Part shown: positions 17,502 to 26,599 of the stretch, in pieces | Layout: each line of letters starts with the position of its first letter | Position numbering within the stretch: the first letter of the stretch is position 1 | Origin: Thermohalobaculum sp951813525 | Lineage (GTDB): Bacteria; Pseudomonadota; Alphaproteobacteria; Rhodobacterales; Rhodobacteraceae | Reading direction: 5' to 3' | DNA: 64,000 nt | NCBI GenBank assembly: GCA_951813525.2 | Contig: CATOTJ020000003.1 | Location: forward strand, 1,054,001-1,118,000 | Program-made: the position numbers and the translations under genes | The notes under the pieces: model-generated | Databases searched by the model: none | Seen by the model: the letters and a program-made list of their open reading frames with translations, nothing else | Told to the model about the DNA's origin: nothing

Positions 17502-17535
17502 AACGGCCCCGGGTCAGATCCGGGGCCGTTTTGCG
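17502..17535 (+). terminator. Intrinsic terminator after the degP-type gene
   Basis: An 11-base perfect stem (aacggccccgg at 17502-17512, ccggggccgtt at 17520-17530) with a 7-base loop leads into a short T run. A run of A residues just before the stem would give a T tail on the opposite strand too, so it may act bidirectionally between the convergent degP-type and oligopeptide-transporter operons. Confidence 0.9.
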
Positions 17536-17704
17536 TTCAAACCCAGAGCCTGCGGCGGCGGCGATGCCGACTTACCCGGGCGGCACGGCCAATCGCCAGG
17601 CTAATGCTCAAGATACCCGGTTGGTTCGCTCAGGCGCAATTCCGCGCGACATCTGCACAACTGACCCACCACACCGGCTATCGGTGTTATGCGGACTGCT
17701 GCGC

Positions 17705-18766
17705 TCAGCTGCGCTGGCGTGGATCCAGCGCATCGCGCAGCCCGTCGCCGATATAGTTTACCGACAGCACAGTCAGTGAAATCGCCAGCCCCGGCCAGAT
17801 CACCCGGCTGGGCGTGATGTCCATGAAATCGCGCCCATCGATCAAAAGCCGTCCCCAGGTCGGGAAATCTGATGGAAAGCCGAGACCAAGGAAGGACAGC
17901 GCCGATTCCGTGATGATCGCCGTGGCCAGCCCCAGTGTCGCTGAAACCATGATCGGCGACATCACATTCGGCATGATATGCCGCCCGATGATCCGGTGCT
18001 GGCGTGTCCCGATGGACCGGGCCGCCAGGACAAACTCGCGTTCTTTGATGGACAGAACATCGCCGCGCACAATCCGGGCCGTCTGCATCCACGACGTGAT
18101 CCCGATCGCCGTGACCACCAGGATGAAAATTCCGGTCTCGGGCCCGAACGACGCCCGCAACGTGTCGCGGAACAGCATGATCATGACCAAAAGCAGCGGC
18201 AGGATCGGAAGTGCCAGGAACAGGTCCGTCAACCGCATCAGAGGCCCGTCCAGCCAACGAAAGAAGCCCGCCATAACCCCGATCAGCGCGCCCAGGATAA
18301 TCGACAGCGCCATCGCCGTGACGCCCACCGCCAGGGACACCTGACCACCGGCCATCAACTGGGCCAGGACATCGCGGCCATAATTGTCAGTCCCCAAAGG
18401 GTGCGCCCAATTGACCTTGATCAGCTTGGTTGTGGCCTCCGTGAAGCCCACCGGATTGCTCAGGCAGTTCCACGTCGTCCATGCCTCAACATTGGGTACG
18501 TTCTCGGGGACCGAAAAGAAAAGGCAGGCAAACATATGCTGCGAATTCTTGGCCCGGTAATCGATATAGGTCGGGTCGACGGTGTGAAACAGCGGGCCGA
18601 TGATCACGCCCAGGACAATGAACAGAAAGACGAACGTGCCGACCATCGCGCCCTTGTGGTGGCGGAACTGGATCCAGACATCCATCCACAAGGACCTGTG
18701 GGCCTTGATCGGCTCCATGGCGTCTGCGCCGGGCGCGCCCGGGGGTGCTTGGACAGTCTCAGTCAT
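17705..18766 (-). CDS. Oligopeptide/dipeptide ABC transporter permease, OppC/DppC type
   Basis: A 353-residue inner-membrane permease. After a cytoplasmic N-terminus, a first helix (MVGTFVFLFIVLGVIIGPLF) is followed by a long periplasmic loop and a five-helix BPD core. The EAA motif that docks on the ATPases is REFVLAARSIGTRQHRIIGR, followed by the usual HIMPNVM. It partners the OppB-type permease, whose gene end overlaps this start by 8 bases. ATG at 18766 is chosen because it fits that overlap. Last gene of a five-gene operon. Confidence 0.93.
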   Translation of the reverse strand: MTETVQAPPGAPGADAMEPIKAHRSLWMDVWIQFRHHKGAMVGTFVFLFIVLGVIIGPLFHTVDPTYIDYRAKNSQHMFACLFFSVPENVPNVEAWTTWNCLSNPVGFTEATTKLIKVNWAHPLGTDNYGRDVLAQLMAGGQVSLAVGVTAMALSIILGALIGVMAGFFRWLDGPLMRLTDLFLALPILPLLLVMIMLFRDTLRASFGPETGIFILVVTAIGITSWMQTARIVRGDVLSIKEREFVLAARSIGTRQHRIIGRHIMPNVMSPIMVSATLGLATAIITESALSFLGLGFPSDFPTWGRLLIDGRDFMDITPSRVIWPGLAISLTVLSVNYIGDGLRDALDPRQRS

Positions 18767-19772
18767 AGCGGATCCTCGGGTCCAGGATGCCGTAAAGGAT
18801 ATCGGCAACCAGGTTAAACAGCACGATCAGCACCGCAAAGATGAAGGTCAGTGTTTGAACCAAGGGCAGATCGCCCGCCTCGATTCCGCCGATCAGCAAG
18901 GCACCGATCCCGTTCACCTTGAAGATCTGCTCTGTAATGATCGCGCCGCCAAAGATTGACGGAACGGCCAGCGCAATGACCGTGATGACCGGGATCATCG
19001 AATTGCGCAGCACATGCGCCAAAACGACAACCTTCTCCGTCATGCCCTTTGCGCGGGCCGTGCGCACATAGTCCTGATTAAGATTGTCCAGCATCGACGC
19101 CCGCATGAACCGGGTCAACTGGGCCGTGATCTGCAAGGCCAACACCATGACCGGCAGGATCATTTGCTGCAACTGGACGACAAAGCTGTCCCAATCCACA
19201 ACTTCGTGGGTGGTATCGTATATTGACGGGAACCAGCCAAGGTTTACCGAGAATATGACGATCACCAGAACGCCCGAAAAGAAGGGCGGGACCGAAAAGC
19301 CGATCATCGTGATGAACGTGCCGGATTGGTCGAAGATCGAATACTGCTTGTAGGCCGAGATAACGCCCACCGGCAGCGCGATCATGATCCCGACGACATA
19401 GGCCATGCCCACAACCCACAGGGTCTGGGGCATCCGCTCGATGATCAGATCGACGACCGGCGAACGGGTCGACCAGGATAGAACGCGCAGGCGGTTCTCG
19501 TTGTCACCGATCTGCCAGCCGAACCATCGTTCGGCCAGATTGAGCGGCTCGTTGACAAAGAACTGCTCCATCCACAGCACATAGCGGACATAAAAAGGCT
19601 CATCCAATCCAAGTGAGATGCGGATCTGCTCGCGCACCTCGGCCGGAATATTGATCGGCAGCTGCGAGGTCGGATCACCCGGCGCCAGATCCAGAAGAGC
19701 GAAAATAATGAAGGAAATCACCAGAAGCGTGGGAATCGCGAACAGCAATCTTCGGATGGTGTAGCGAAACAT
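18759..19772 (-). CDS. Oligopeptide/dipeptide ABC transporter permease, OppB/DppB type
   Basis: A 337-residue permease with the OppB start MFRYTIRRLLFAIPTLLVIS and six predicted membrane helices. The EAA loop reads DYVRTARAKGMTEKVVVLAH, followed by LRNSMIPVITV; the C-terminus DPRIRYD is family-typical. Together with the OppC-type partner it forms the membrane channel for imported peptides. A long periplasmic insertion between the first two helices carries several charged residues. It lies 140 bases downstream of the binding-protein gene, a gap that contains two hairpins. Confidence 0.93.
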   Translation of the reverse strand: MFRYTIRRLLFAIPTLLVISFIIFALLDLAPGDPTSQLPINIPAEVREQIRISLGLDEPFYVRYVLWMEQFFVNEPLNLAERWFGWQIGDNENRLRVLSWSTRSPVVDLIIERMPQTLWVVGMAYVVGIMIALPVGVISAYKQYSIFDQSGTFITMIGFSVPPFFSGVLVIVIFSVNLGWFPSIYDTTHEVVDWDSFVVQLQQMILPVMVLALQITAQLTRFMRASMLDNLNQDYVRTARAKGMTEKVVVLAHVLRNSMIPVITVIALAVPSIFGGAIITEQIFKVNGIGALLIGGIEAGDLPLVQTLTFIFAVLIVLFNLVADILYGILDPRIRYD

Positions 19773-19849
19773 GCGCTGGTCCCCGTCGCGGCCTGGCCGC
19801 TCCCTCGATAGGCGTTTCCCGTTCGGGAAGTTTGGCGTGCGCCATCTGG

Positions 19850-19873
19850 GACACCGGCCCGGGGGCCAGTGTC
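19850..19873 (-). other. Intercistronic stem-loop between binding-protein and permease genes
   Basis: The outer stem gacac (19850-19854)/gtgtc (19869-19873) and inner stem ggcc/ggcc form a GC-rich hairpin just downstream of the binding-protein gene. A second small hairpin (ttccc-gttc-gggaa, 19816-19829) follows. Without a T tail these look like mRNA-stabilising or partial-attenuation structures, a known way to raise binding-protein levels over permeases. Confidence 0.5.
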
Positions 19874-19912
19874 ATTCGCGATGGGGCAGGCAAGGCGCCC
19901 GCCCCGGAACCG

Positions 19913-21610
19913 TCACTTCTTGCGGTGCCAGTTTTCGATGTTGTGGATCTCGCTATCCCATGCCGTCATGTCGACGCCGCCCAGCGTATTGGAATGCGAG
20001 GCGACACGGCCGCGGTGGATCAGCGGCACGATCGCGCCGTCTTCCATCAACATGTCGTTCAGCTTCTTGGCAATCGCCTGACGCTCGGCAGGCTCTGCCG
20101 TGACCGCATATTTGCCGATCAGCGCGTCATACTCGTCGTTGCAATAACGCGGCATGTTGTTGGCAACCCACTGGTTTTCCGGAGACGGGATCTGCTTGCA
20201 GGTCCACGAACCCATATAGGCCTCCGGGTCGGTGCCGTTGAAGTTGTTCGTATACATCTCGATGTCTGCGAAGAACTTCTGGAACGTGTCCGGGCTGGAC
20301 TGATCGCCACCGAAGAAGACCGAAGCCGAGATATTCTTCAGCTCGGTTTCAACGCCGATATCCGACCACATCTGCTTGATCAGAGCTTGCGTGCCCTGAC
20401 GCACAGAGTTGGTCGACGTTTGGTAGAGAACCGAAAGCCGCACGCCGTCTTTGGCGCGCACGCCGTCCGAACCACGAACCCAACCGGCATCGTCCAGCAG
20501 CTTGTTGGCGGCAGCGACGTCCTGGGTCTTGCACCAGTCGTTCGCCGTCGACGCATAGGCGTCAGGTGCCGGCAGCACGTTGCAGGTCACTTTACCCGCA
20601 GCGCCGTAACCCGCCTCGACCAGGATCGCGCGGTCAATCGCCAGCGACAGCGCCTTAACCACGTTCTTGTCCGTCAGGAACGGGTGCGCAACGGTTCCGC
20701 GCTCGTCGCCCAGGTCCGGGTCAGGGTTGGTTTTGTTGATCATCAGACGCTCGACCGACGGGCCGAATGCCGCAATGACCGTGCCTTTGCCGGCAGCTTC
20801 CATGCGCGACAGGATTTCCGGCTCGACCTGAAGGTTCCAGGCATAATCGAACTCGCCGGTTTCCAGAACGGCGCGGGCCGCAGCAGCAGCGTCACCGCCA
20901 CCTTTGAACAGCACGCGGCTGAAATGCGGCTTGCCATCTTCGCGATAGCCTTCGTTCATCTCGTAGATGACCGTGTCATTGGCTTTGAAGTCGACGACCT
21001 TGAACGGGCCGGTGCCGATCGGGCCAAAGTTCTCGGTCGTGCACTCGGGTGCCTTGGCACCGATGCAGGCTTCGAACTGGGCCTTTTGGATGATCGGGCT
21101 GTCATTGCCGACGAACGGGCCATACGGGAACGGCTTGGCAACACCAAAGCTGATCTTGACCGTGTGATCGTCGATTGCCTCGACGCTGGTGACGTCGGCG
21201 AATTTCGGTGTCGCGTTACAGCCACCTTCCGGGTGCATGCAGTACTCTGCCGAGAAGACCACGTCTGCAGACGTGAACGGCGAGCCATCCGACCAGGTGA
21301 CGCCCTTTTTCAGCTTCCAAGTGATCGATTTCAGATCCTCGGCAACACCGCCATTCTCCAGCGACGGAATTTCTTCGGCCAGCGTCGGCAGCATTTCGCC
21401 CGCCGGGTCATAGTTGGCCAGCGGCTCCAGCACCAACGAGGACGATTCGATGTCCTTGGTGCCGCCCGACAGGTACGGGTTCTGGGTCGAGGGGGCCTGC
21501 CAATACAGGATCTTCACTTCCCCGTCCGCACCGCGTTCGGCGGCGTGACCGGTCCCGGCAAACATCGCGACGGCCGCCGCTGTTGCCAGGAGGGTTGATA
21601 GTTTCTTCAT
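19913..21610 (-). CDS. Peptide ABC transporter substrate-binding protein (SBP_bac_5)
   Basis: A 565-residue periplasmic binding protein of the oligopeptide/dipeptide family (cluster C). Signal peptide MKKLSTLLATAAAVAMFAGTGHA is followed by typical segments: YWQAPSTQNPYLSGG, LEPLANYDP, and the family signature region around WKLKKGVTWSDGSPFTSADV. It delivers ligand to the OppBC-type permeases. Cysteines near CMHPEGGCN and CIGAKAPEC suggest disulfides. ATG at 21610. Ligand specificity (peptide, opine, other) cannot be told from sequence. Confidence 0.93.
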   Translation of the reverse strand: MKKLSTLLATAAAVAMFAGTGHAAERGADGEVKILYWQAPSTQNPYLSGGTKDIESSSLVLEPLANYDPAGEMLPTLAEEIPSLENGGVAEDLKSITWKLKKGVTWSDGSPFTSADVVFSAEYCMHPEGGCNATPKFADVTSVEAIDDHTVKISFGVAKPFPYGPFVGNDSPIIQKAQFEACIGAKAPECTTENFGPIGTGPFKVVDFKANDTVIYEMNEGYREDGKPHFSRVLFKGGGDAAAAARAVLETGEFDYAWNLQVEPEILSRMEAAGKGTVIAAFGPSVERLMINKTNPDPDLGDERGTVAHPFLTDKNVVKALSLAIDRAILVEAGYGAAGKVTCNVLPAPDAYASTANDWCKTQDVAAANKLLDDAGWVRGSDGVRAKDGVRLSVLYQTSTNSVRQGTQALIKQMWSDIGVETELKNISASVFFGGDQSSPDTFQKFFADIEMYTNNFNGTDPEAYMGSWTCKQIPSPENQWVANNMPRYCNDEYDALIGKYAVTAEPAERQAIAKKLNDMLMEDGAIVPLIHRGRVASHSNTLGGVDMTAWDSEIHNIENWHRKK

Positions 21611-21655
21611 TATCGTCTCCCTGTTGACGTTTTGGTTTCGTTTAGCGTCAGGCAG

Positions 21656-22648
21656 TCAGCCCTCGGCGGCTTCTCCGGGGTGATGGCAGGCAACCACCTG
21701 GCCTCCACCCAGATCTTTCGGCTCCGGCGTCACTTCCGAGCACAGCTCGGTCGCACGCCGGCACCGCGTTCTGAACACGCAACCCGATGGCGGCTTGGCC
21801 GGGCTCGGCACATCGCCGGTCAGCAGGATACGCTCACGGGTCGCCTCAACATTCGGCTTTGGAATTGGCACCGCAGACAGCAGCGCCTGCGTGTAAGGAT
21901 GCTTCGGCTGGCCGTAGAGGGCCTCTCGTGGTGCCAGTTCCATGATCTTGCCAAGATACATGACCGCGACGCGGTCGCAAATATGGCGTACCATCGAAAG
22001 ATCGTGACTGATGAACAGATATGTCAGCCCCAGGCTTTCCTGCAAATCCTCCAGCAAATTCACGACCTGCGCCTGAATGGAAACATCAAGCGCCGCAATG
22101 GGTTCGTCGCAAACGATAAAGTCCGGCTCTAACGCCAATGCGCGCGCAATTCCGATGCGCTGGCGCTGACCGCCGGAAAACTCATGCGGATAGCGGTTCT
22201 GGAAATCCGGGTTCAGCCCAACGGCATCCAGAAGTTCCCGCACCTTTTCCTGACGCTGTTTCTTTTTCAGATTCTGGTGTTCTTCCAATGGCTCGCCGAT
22301 GATCGATCCGACCGTCATGCGCGGGTTCAGACAGGCCTGCGGGTCCTGGAAAATCATCTGCATCCGCGGCCGCGTCGCCCGCAGATTTTCGCCGTTCAGC
22401 GTTGCGATGTCGGTGCCGTCGAACGTGATGGCGCCCTCGGTCGCATCGTAAAGGCGCAGGATCGTGCGCCCCGCTGTGGACTTTCCACAGCCGGATTCGC
22501 CTACCAGACCAAGCGTCTCGCCCCGTTTGATGTCGAAGGTGATCCCGTCAACCGCTTTCACGGCACCCACCTGGCGCTGCAGGATGCCGCGATGAATGGG
22601 AAAATGCTTCTTCAGGTCCCGGACTTCTAGCAGGGTGTCATAGGTCAC
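21656..22648 (-). CDS. Oligopeptide ABC transporter ATP-binding protein, OppF type
   Basis: A 330-residue ATPase with Walker A GESGCGKST, the signature SGGQRQRIGIARAL and Walker B FIVCDEPIAALD, plus the switch histidine in LFISHDLSMV. The C-terminal oligopeptide-transporter extension contains the cysteine motif GCVFRTRCRRATELC. It is the second ATPase of the transporter and is translationally linked to the OppD-type gene: its GTG start at 22648 overlaps that gene's end by 11 bases. The OppF assignment rests on order and the QVGAVKAVDG segment. Confidence 0.93.
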   Translation of the reverse strand: MTYDTLLEVRDLKKHFPIHRGILQRQVGAVKAVDGITFDIKRGETLGLVGESGCGKSTAGRTILRLYDATEGAITFDGTDIATLNGENLRATRPRMQMIFQDPQACLNPRMTVGSIIGEPLEEHQNLKKKQRQEKVRELLDAVGLNPDFQNRYPHEFSGGQRQRIGIARALALEPDFIVCDEPIAALDVSIQAQVVNLLEDLQESLGLTYLFISHDLSMVRHICDRVAVMYLGKIMELAPREALYGQPKHPYTQALLSAVPIPKPNVEATRERILLTGDVPSPAKPPSGCVFRTRCRRATELCSEVTPEPKDLGGGQVVACHHPGEAAEG

Positions 22649-23621
22649 GCATGGTCCCCCCGTTCACGTCGAACCAACAGGCGACATCGTGGCCCAGACC
22701 CGTGGTGATCAGCGGCGGATTCTCCAACTGACACCGCGCCAAACGATACTGGCAGCGCGCCGCGAACGGACAGGATGTCACCGGTTTGGTCAGGCTCGGC
22801 GGCTGACCCTGGATCGACGGCAGCCGCTCGGTCCGCGTTTCGTCCATCGACGGCAGCGTCTCCAGCAACGCCCGGGTATAGGGATGCTGCGGGTTCTCAT
22901 AAAGCTCCTGAACCGGCGCGTGCTCGACGATTTGACCGCCATACATCACAATTACGCGGTCTGCGATCCCGGCAACCACGCCCAAATCGTGCGTGATCCA
23001 GATGATCGCCATCCCCAGTTCCTGGCGCAGCTTTTTCACCAACTCCAGGATCTGCGCCTGAATGGTGACATCCAGCGCGGTCGTCGGCTCGTCGGCGATC
23101 AAAACCTTGGGATCGCAAGCCAGCGCGATGGCAATCATCACCCGCTGGCGCATGCCGCCGGAAAACTGGTGCGGATAATCCTGTAACCGGTCCCGTGCCA
23201 ATGGAATGCCGACCAGTTCCAGCAATTCGACCGCCCGGTTCTGCGCTTGACGCTTGGACATCTTCAGATGTTTGCGCAGCGGCTCGACAATCTGGCTTCC
23301 GATGGTGAAGACCGGGTTCAAAGAGGTCATCGGGTCCTGAAAGACAAAACCGATTTCGCCGCCCCATACCCTGCGCAACTCGCGCATGCTCGATCGGATC
23401 AGATCGCGCCCGCCAAAGCTCACCTCGCCGCGCGTGATTTCGCCCGGGGGCATGGGCAGCAGCTTCATCAACGACATCATCGTCACCGATTTACCGGACC
23501 CGGATTCGCCGACGACACCCAGCAGCTCGCCGGGCTTCAGCGAAAAGGAAACGCCGTTAACAGCATGAACGACGCCATCCTGAGTATGAAAGACGGTGTG
23601 CAGGTCATTGACCTCAAGCAC
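22638..23621 (-). CDS. Oligopeptide ABC transporter ATP-binding protein, OppD type
   Basis: A 327-residue ATPase, first gene of the oligopeptide operon. Walker A GESGSGKSV, signature SGGMRQRVMIAIAL, Walker B VLIADEPTTALD and switch histidine IWITHDLGVV are intact, and the C-terminal cysteine motif SCPFAARCQYRLARC is present. The start is a GTG at 23621 (LEVNDLHTVFHT follows), matching the family start. The promoter must lie in the 233-base region shared with the divergent cupin gene, but I cannot identify -35/-10 boxes with confidence. Confidence 0.93.
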   Translation of the reverse strand: MLEVNDLHTVFHTQDGVVHAVNGVSFSLKPGELLGVVGESGSGKSVTMMSLMKLLPMPPGEITRGEVSFGGRDLIRSSMRELRRVWGGEIGFVFQDPMTSLNPVFTIGSQIVEPLRKHLKMSKRQAQNRAVELLELVGIPLARDRLQDYPHQFSGGMRQRVMIAIALACDPKVLIADEPTTALDVTIQAQILELVKKLRQELGMAIIWITHDLGVVAGIADRVIVMYGGQIVEHAPVQELYENPQHPYTRALLETLPSMDETRTERLPSIQGQPPSLTKPVTSCPFAARCQYRLARCQLENPPLITTGLGHDVACWFDVNGGTMRDL

Positions 23622-23854
23622 GTTATCAGCCGCTGCTGTCGATATGACGAAATCCCCTCGCGAATGCGGGAAAAATCGTTAACCCGGTTTGGGGAAAGAT
23701 CAACACATTCCGTCGCAATCTGACGTGCCGTCAGGTGAAATCGGTGCCGCTGCGTGGCTGAACGACGATGTTCGCCCTTCGGTTCACCCGATTGTGCGAT
23801 CATGCTAGGGTGCTATGCCAGCGCAAACACACCAACAAAAACAGCCGGGGCAAG

Positions 23855-24394
23855 ATGGCATTCAGCATCGAAACGTTCATCGAGGACTGTAAGAGCGCCG
23901 CTGGCAAGGATCCGACCCACAAGGGCGTTGCCGAACATATGGGCCACGCGATGGCGGATACGGACGGCATATTACGGGACCTGGGCCAGCCGACAGGCAG
24001 CGGCGTTTTTCCGCTCTATCGTTCTGAAAATCTGACGGTGATCAACGTGGTCTGGGCTCCGGGGATGAGTGTGCTGCCCCATAATCACGACATGTGGGCC
24101 GTCATCGGCCTATACGGCGGGCGCGAAGACAACATTTTCTGGCGCCGGATCAAGGACGATCCGGAAGGCCGGATCGAAGCGGCCGGTGCAAAATCCATTG
24201 GGATTGGCGAGTACACGCCGCTCGGGCGCGATATCATCCATTCCGTCCTGAACCCGACGGCGAAGCTGACCGGTGCCCTGCATGTTTATGGCGGCGACTT
24301 TTTCGCCGCCCACCAAAGCGAGTGGGAAGCCGACCAATTGACAGAATATGAACGCGATATGGATGCCGTTCGCGCCCGCTTTGGGATGGAGTGA
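23855..24394 (+). CDS. Cysteine-dioxygenase-like cupin protein
   Basis: A 179-residue cupin related to thiol dioxygenases. The metal-binding motif is VLPHNHDMWAVIGLYGG near residues 72-88, and the third histidine lies in DIIHSVLNP, consistent with a three-histidine iron site; ALHVYGGDFF follows. Enzymes of this group oxidise small thiols such as cysteine or 3-mercaptopropionate to sulfinates, but which thiol is used here is unknown. ATG at 23855 is preferred as the start of conserved sequence. It is divergent from the peptide transporter and 79 bases upstream of argE. Confidence 0.75.
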   Translation: MAFSIETFIEDCKSAAGKDPTHKGVAEHMGHAMADTDGILRDLGQPTGSGVFPLYRSENLTVINVVWAPGMSVLPHNHDMWAVIGLYGGREDNIFWRRIKDDPEGRIEAAGAKSIGIGEYTPLGRDIIHSVLNPTAKLTGALHVYGGDFFAAHQSEWEADQLTEYERDMDAVRARFGME

Positions 24395-24473
24395 TCTGCC
24401 TGCGTCGGCGCCGCGCTTGACCGCACCGGCCGCGATCCGCAATCTCACGCTCTTACCGCAAGCGGAGAACCCC

Positions 24474-25631
24474 ATGCCCGATATCTACACGCCGCAGGAA
24501 ATGTTGGCCAAACTGGTCTCGTTTCCGACTGTTTCGCGCGAATCGAATCTCCAGTTGATGGATTTCGTCGAAGACTACCTGACCGGGCACGGTGTCTCGT
24601 CGCACCGGGTCTATTCGGACAACGGGCAAAAGTGCAATCTCTACGCCTGTGTCGGGCCGGAGGAGGCAGGCGGCGTTGTCCTGTCCGGCCATGTGGACGT
24701 TGTCCCGATCGACGGTCAGGAATGGACGACCGATCCGTTCGAACTGATCCAAAAGGGCTCTCGCCTATACGGGCGCGGATCGTGTGACATGAAGGGGTTC
24801 GACGCATTGGCGCTGTGCGCCGTGCCAAAGGCGCTGGCCGCCGGCGTCAAACGCCCGATCCAACTCGCGCTGACCTATGACGAAGAAACCGGGATGGAGG
24901 GCGCCTATCGCCTGGTCCCTGAAATGGTCAAACACATGCCGCCGGCCGAAGCGGTGATCGTCGGCGAACCCAGCCAGATGCAGGTTGTCACCGGGCACAA
25001 GGGCGGCCTGATGCTGCAGACAAATGTCCGCGGGTTCGAAGTCCATTCTTCGATCGTTCATACCGGTGTCTCGGCGGTGATGACTGCAGCCAAACTGATC
25101 GGCTGGCTCGAAGCGCGGATGGCCGCCAACAAGGCCGCCGCCGATCCGGACAGCCTGTTTGTGCCGCCCTACACCACCTTGCATGTCGGCATGATCGAGG
25201 GCGGAACCGCCCGCAACATCGTCGCCAAGGATTGCTGGTTCTCGACCGATGTCCGTGTCATTCCCGGCGAAAGCTCGCTCGATTGGCGTGAACACTATCT
25301 GGCCGAGGTCGCCCGCGTCGAAAAAGAAATGCAGGCCATCCACCCCGATACCCGCATCACGGTTGATATCCGCGGCGACATTCCCGGATGCCGCCCGGAA
25401 ATGGCCACCGAGGCCGAAGCGATTTGCCGCGCCATCACCGGCGACAACGCCGAACATGTCGTCAGCTATGGCACCGAAGGCGGCATCTTTCAGGATGGGG
25501 GCTATTCCGTCTGCATCTGCGGTCCCGGAAATATCGAACAGGCGCATCAGCCGGACGAGTTCATCGAAATCAGCCAGTTGCAGTCGGGCGAGACCTTCAT
25601 GGACAAGCTGGTGGCGCGCTTGGCCGCATAA
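24474..25631 (+). CDS. argE: Acetylornithine deacetylase (M20 family)
   Basis: A 385-residue M20 metallopeptidase-family enzyme. Metal-site segments are LSGHVDVVPIDG (His, Asp) and GRGSCDMKGFDA (bridging Asp); the catalytic base lies in TYDEETGMEGA, and the last metal histidine in IEQAHQPDEFIE. The dimerisation domain occupies about residues 180-290. This matches the ArgE type, which releases ornithine from N-acetylornithine; related M20 deacylases remain possible since no arginine genes are adjacent. The ATG at 24474 has gcggag upstream; the open frame extends back without support. Confidence 0.85.
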   Translation: MPDIYTPQEMLAKLVSFPTVSRESNLQLMDFVEDYLTGHGVSSHRVYSDNGQKCNLYACVGPEEAGGVVLSGHVDVVPIDGQEWTTDPFELIQKGSRLYGRGSCDMKGFDALALCAVPKALAAGVKRPIQLALTYDEETGMEGAYRLVPEMVKHMPPAEAVIVGEPSQMQVVTGHKGGLMLQTNVRGFEVHSSIVHTGVSAVMTAAKLIGWLEARMAANKAAADPDSLFVPPYTTLHVGMIEGGTARNIVAKDCWFSTDVRVIPGESSLDWREHYLAEVARVEKEMQAIHPDTRITVDIRGDIPGCRPEMATEAEAICRAITGDNAEHVVSYGTEGGIFQDGGYSVCICGPGNIEQAHQPDEFIEISQLQSGETFMDKLVARLAA

Positions 25632-25735
25632 CCCGGCACCGGGCGCTGGCGCGTTCAGGACGCACGGCTTTCGTCAAAGGCTTTGTCCCGGGCGCGAACA
25701 CTGGCATCATTCGCGAACCGGATGTGGAGTATGTG

Positions 25736-26590
25736 ATGATTACCAAATGTCTCCTTGCGACCTGTCTTGCGATCGTCGTCGCGGCGCCGGTTCAGGCCGG
25801 TCCTGCCAAATATCTGTTTGCCGCCAAACGCGATGCCGCAGAAACGGCGCCGTCTTCGCATGGCTCGTATGCCAAGGGCTGCATTGGCGGTGCGATTGCT
25901 CTGCCGGAAACCGGACCGGGCTGGCAGGCGATGCGCCTGTCGCGCAACCGCAACTGGGGCCATCCGCAGACGATTGCCTTCATCGAAAGACTGGCCGTCA
26001 AGGCGCAGGGCATCGGTTGGCCCGGCCTTTATATCGGCGATATCAGCCAGCCGCGCGGCGGGCCGATGCGGTCCGGGCACCGCTCGCATCAGATCGGTCT
26101 GGATATCGACATCTGGCTGCGCCGCCCCAGCGGCAAGCGCCTCAGCCGCAAGGCCCGCGAAAAAGTCGGCTCGCCGATTGTCACGACCTCCAGCGGTCTG
26201 GGCGTGAACAGGAACTGGACCCGTCAGCATCACGACGTCCTGAAAGCCGCCGCCAGCGACACCGCGGTCGCACGGATCTTTGTCCATGCGGCGATCAAAC
26301 AGAAGATGTGCGTTACCGAACCCGACGGGCCGGGCCGCGCCTGGCTGCGCAAAATCCGTCCTTGGTATGGGCACAACGCCCATTTCCACGTCCGTCTGAA
26401 ATGCCCGGTCGGCTCGACCGGCTGTGCTAATCAGGCTGCCCCGCCGCCCGGCGATGGCTGTGGCGAGGCTCTGGATTGGTGGTTCTCGGACGAGGCACGC
26501 AACCCAAAACCAAAAAAAGGCGGAACCAAGCGGCGTGAACTGACCATGGCCGATCTGCCGCTGGCTTGCGCCGACGTTCTGGCGAAATAG
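25736..26590 (+). CDS. mepA: MepA-type penicillin-insensitive murein endopeptidase (M74)
   Basis: A 284-residue exported LAS-type metallopeptidase that cuts peptide cross-links in peptidoglycan. Signal peptide MITKCLLATCLAIVVAAPVQA is followed by the zinc-site motifs HRSHQIGLDIDIW (His and Asp ligands) and WYGHNAHFHVRLKC (His ligand and catalytic His). Six cysteines and a proline-rich segment near the C-terminus (QAAPPPGDGCGEALDWW) match the family. ATG at 25736 is used; an immediately preceding GTG is possible. It lies 104 bases after argE and 9 before a lipoprotein gene. Confidence 0.92.
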   Translation: MITKCLLATCLAIVVAAPVQAGPAKYLFAAKRDAAETAPSSHGSYAKGCIGGAIALPETGPGWQAMRLSRNRNWGHPQTIAFIERLAVKAQGIGWPGLYIGDISQPRGGPMRSGHRSHQIGLDIDIWLRRPSGKRLSRKAREKVGSPIVTTSSGLGVNRNWTRQHHDVLKAAASDTAVARIFVHAAIKQKMCVTEPDGPGRAWLRKIRPWYGHNAHFHVRLKCPVGSTGCANQAAPPPGDGCGEALDWWFSDEARNPKPKKGGTKRRELTMADLPLACADVLAK

Positions 26591-26599
26591 GGCCAGTTC

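Noticed and set aside
17531..17779. An 82-codon plus-strand frame after the degP-type terminator
   Set aside because: Starts inside the terminator and runs antisense into the OppC-type gene; no ribosome-binding site or family features.
19832..21598. A 588-codon plus-strand open frame over the peptide-binding protein gene
   Set aside because: Antisense to a clear SBP_bac_5 gene with signal peptide; product has no recognisable domain.
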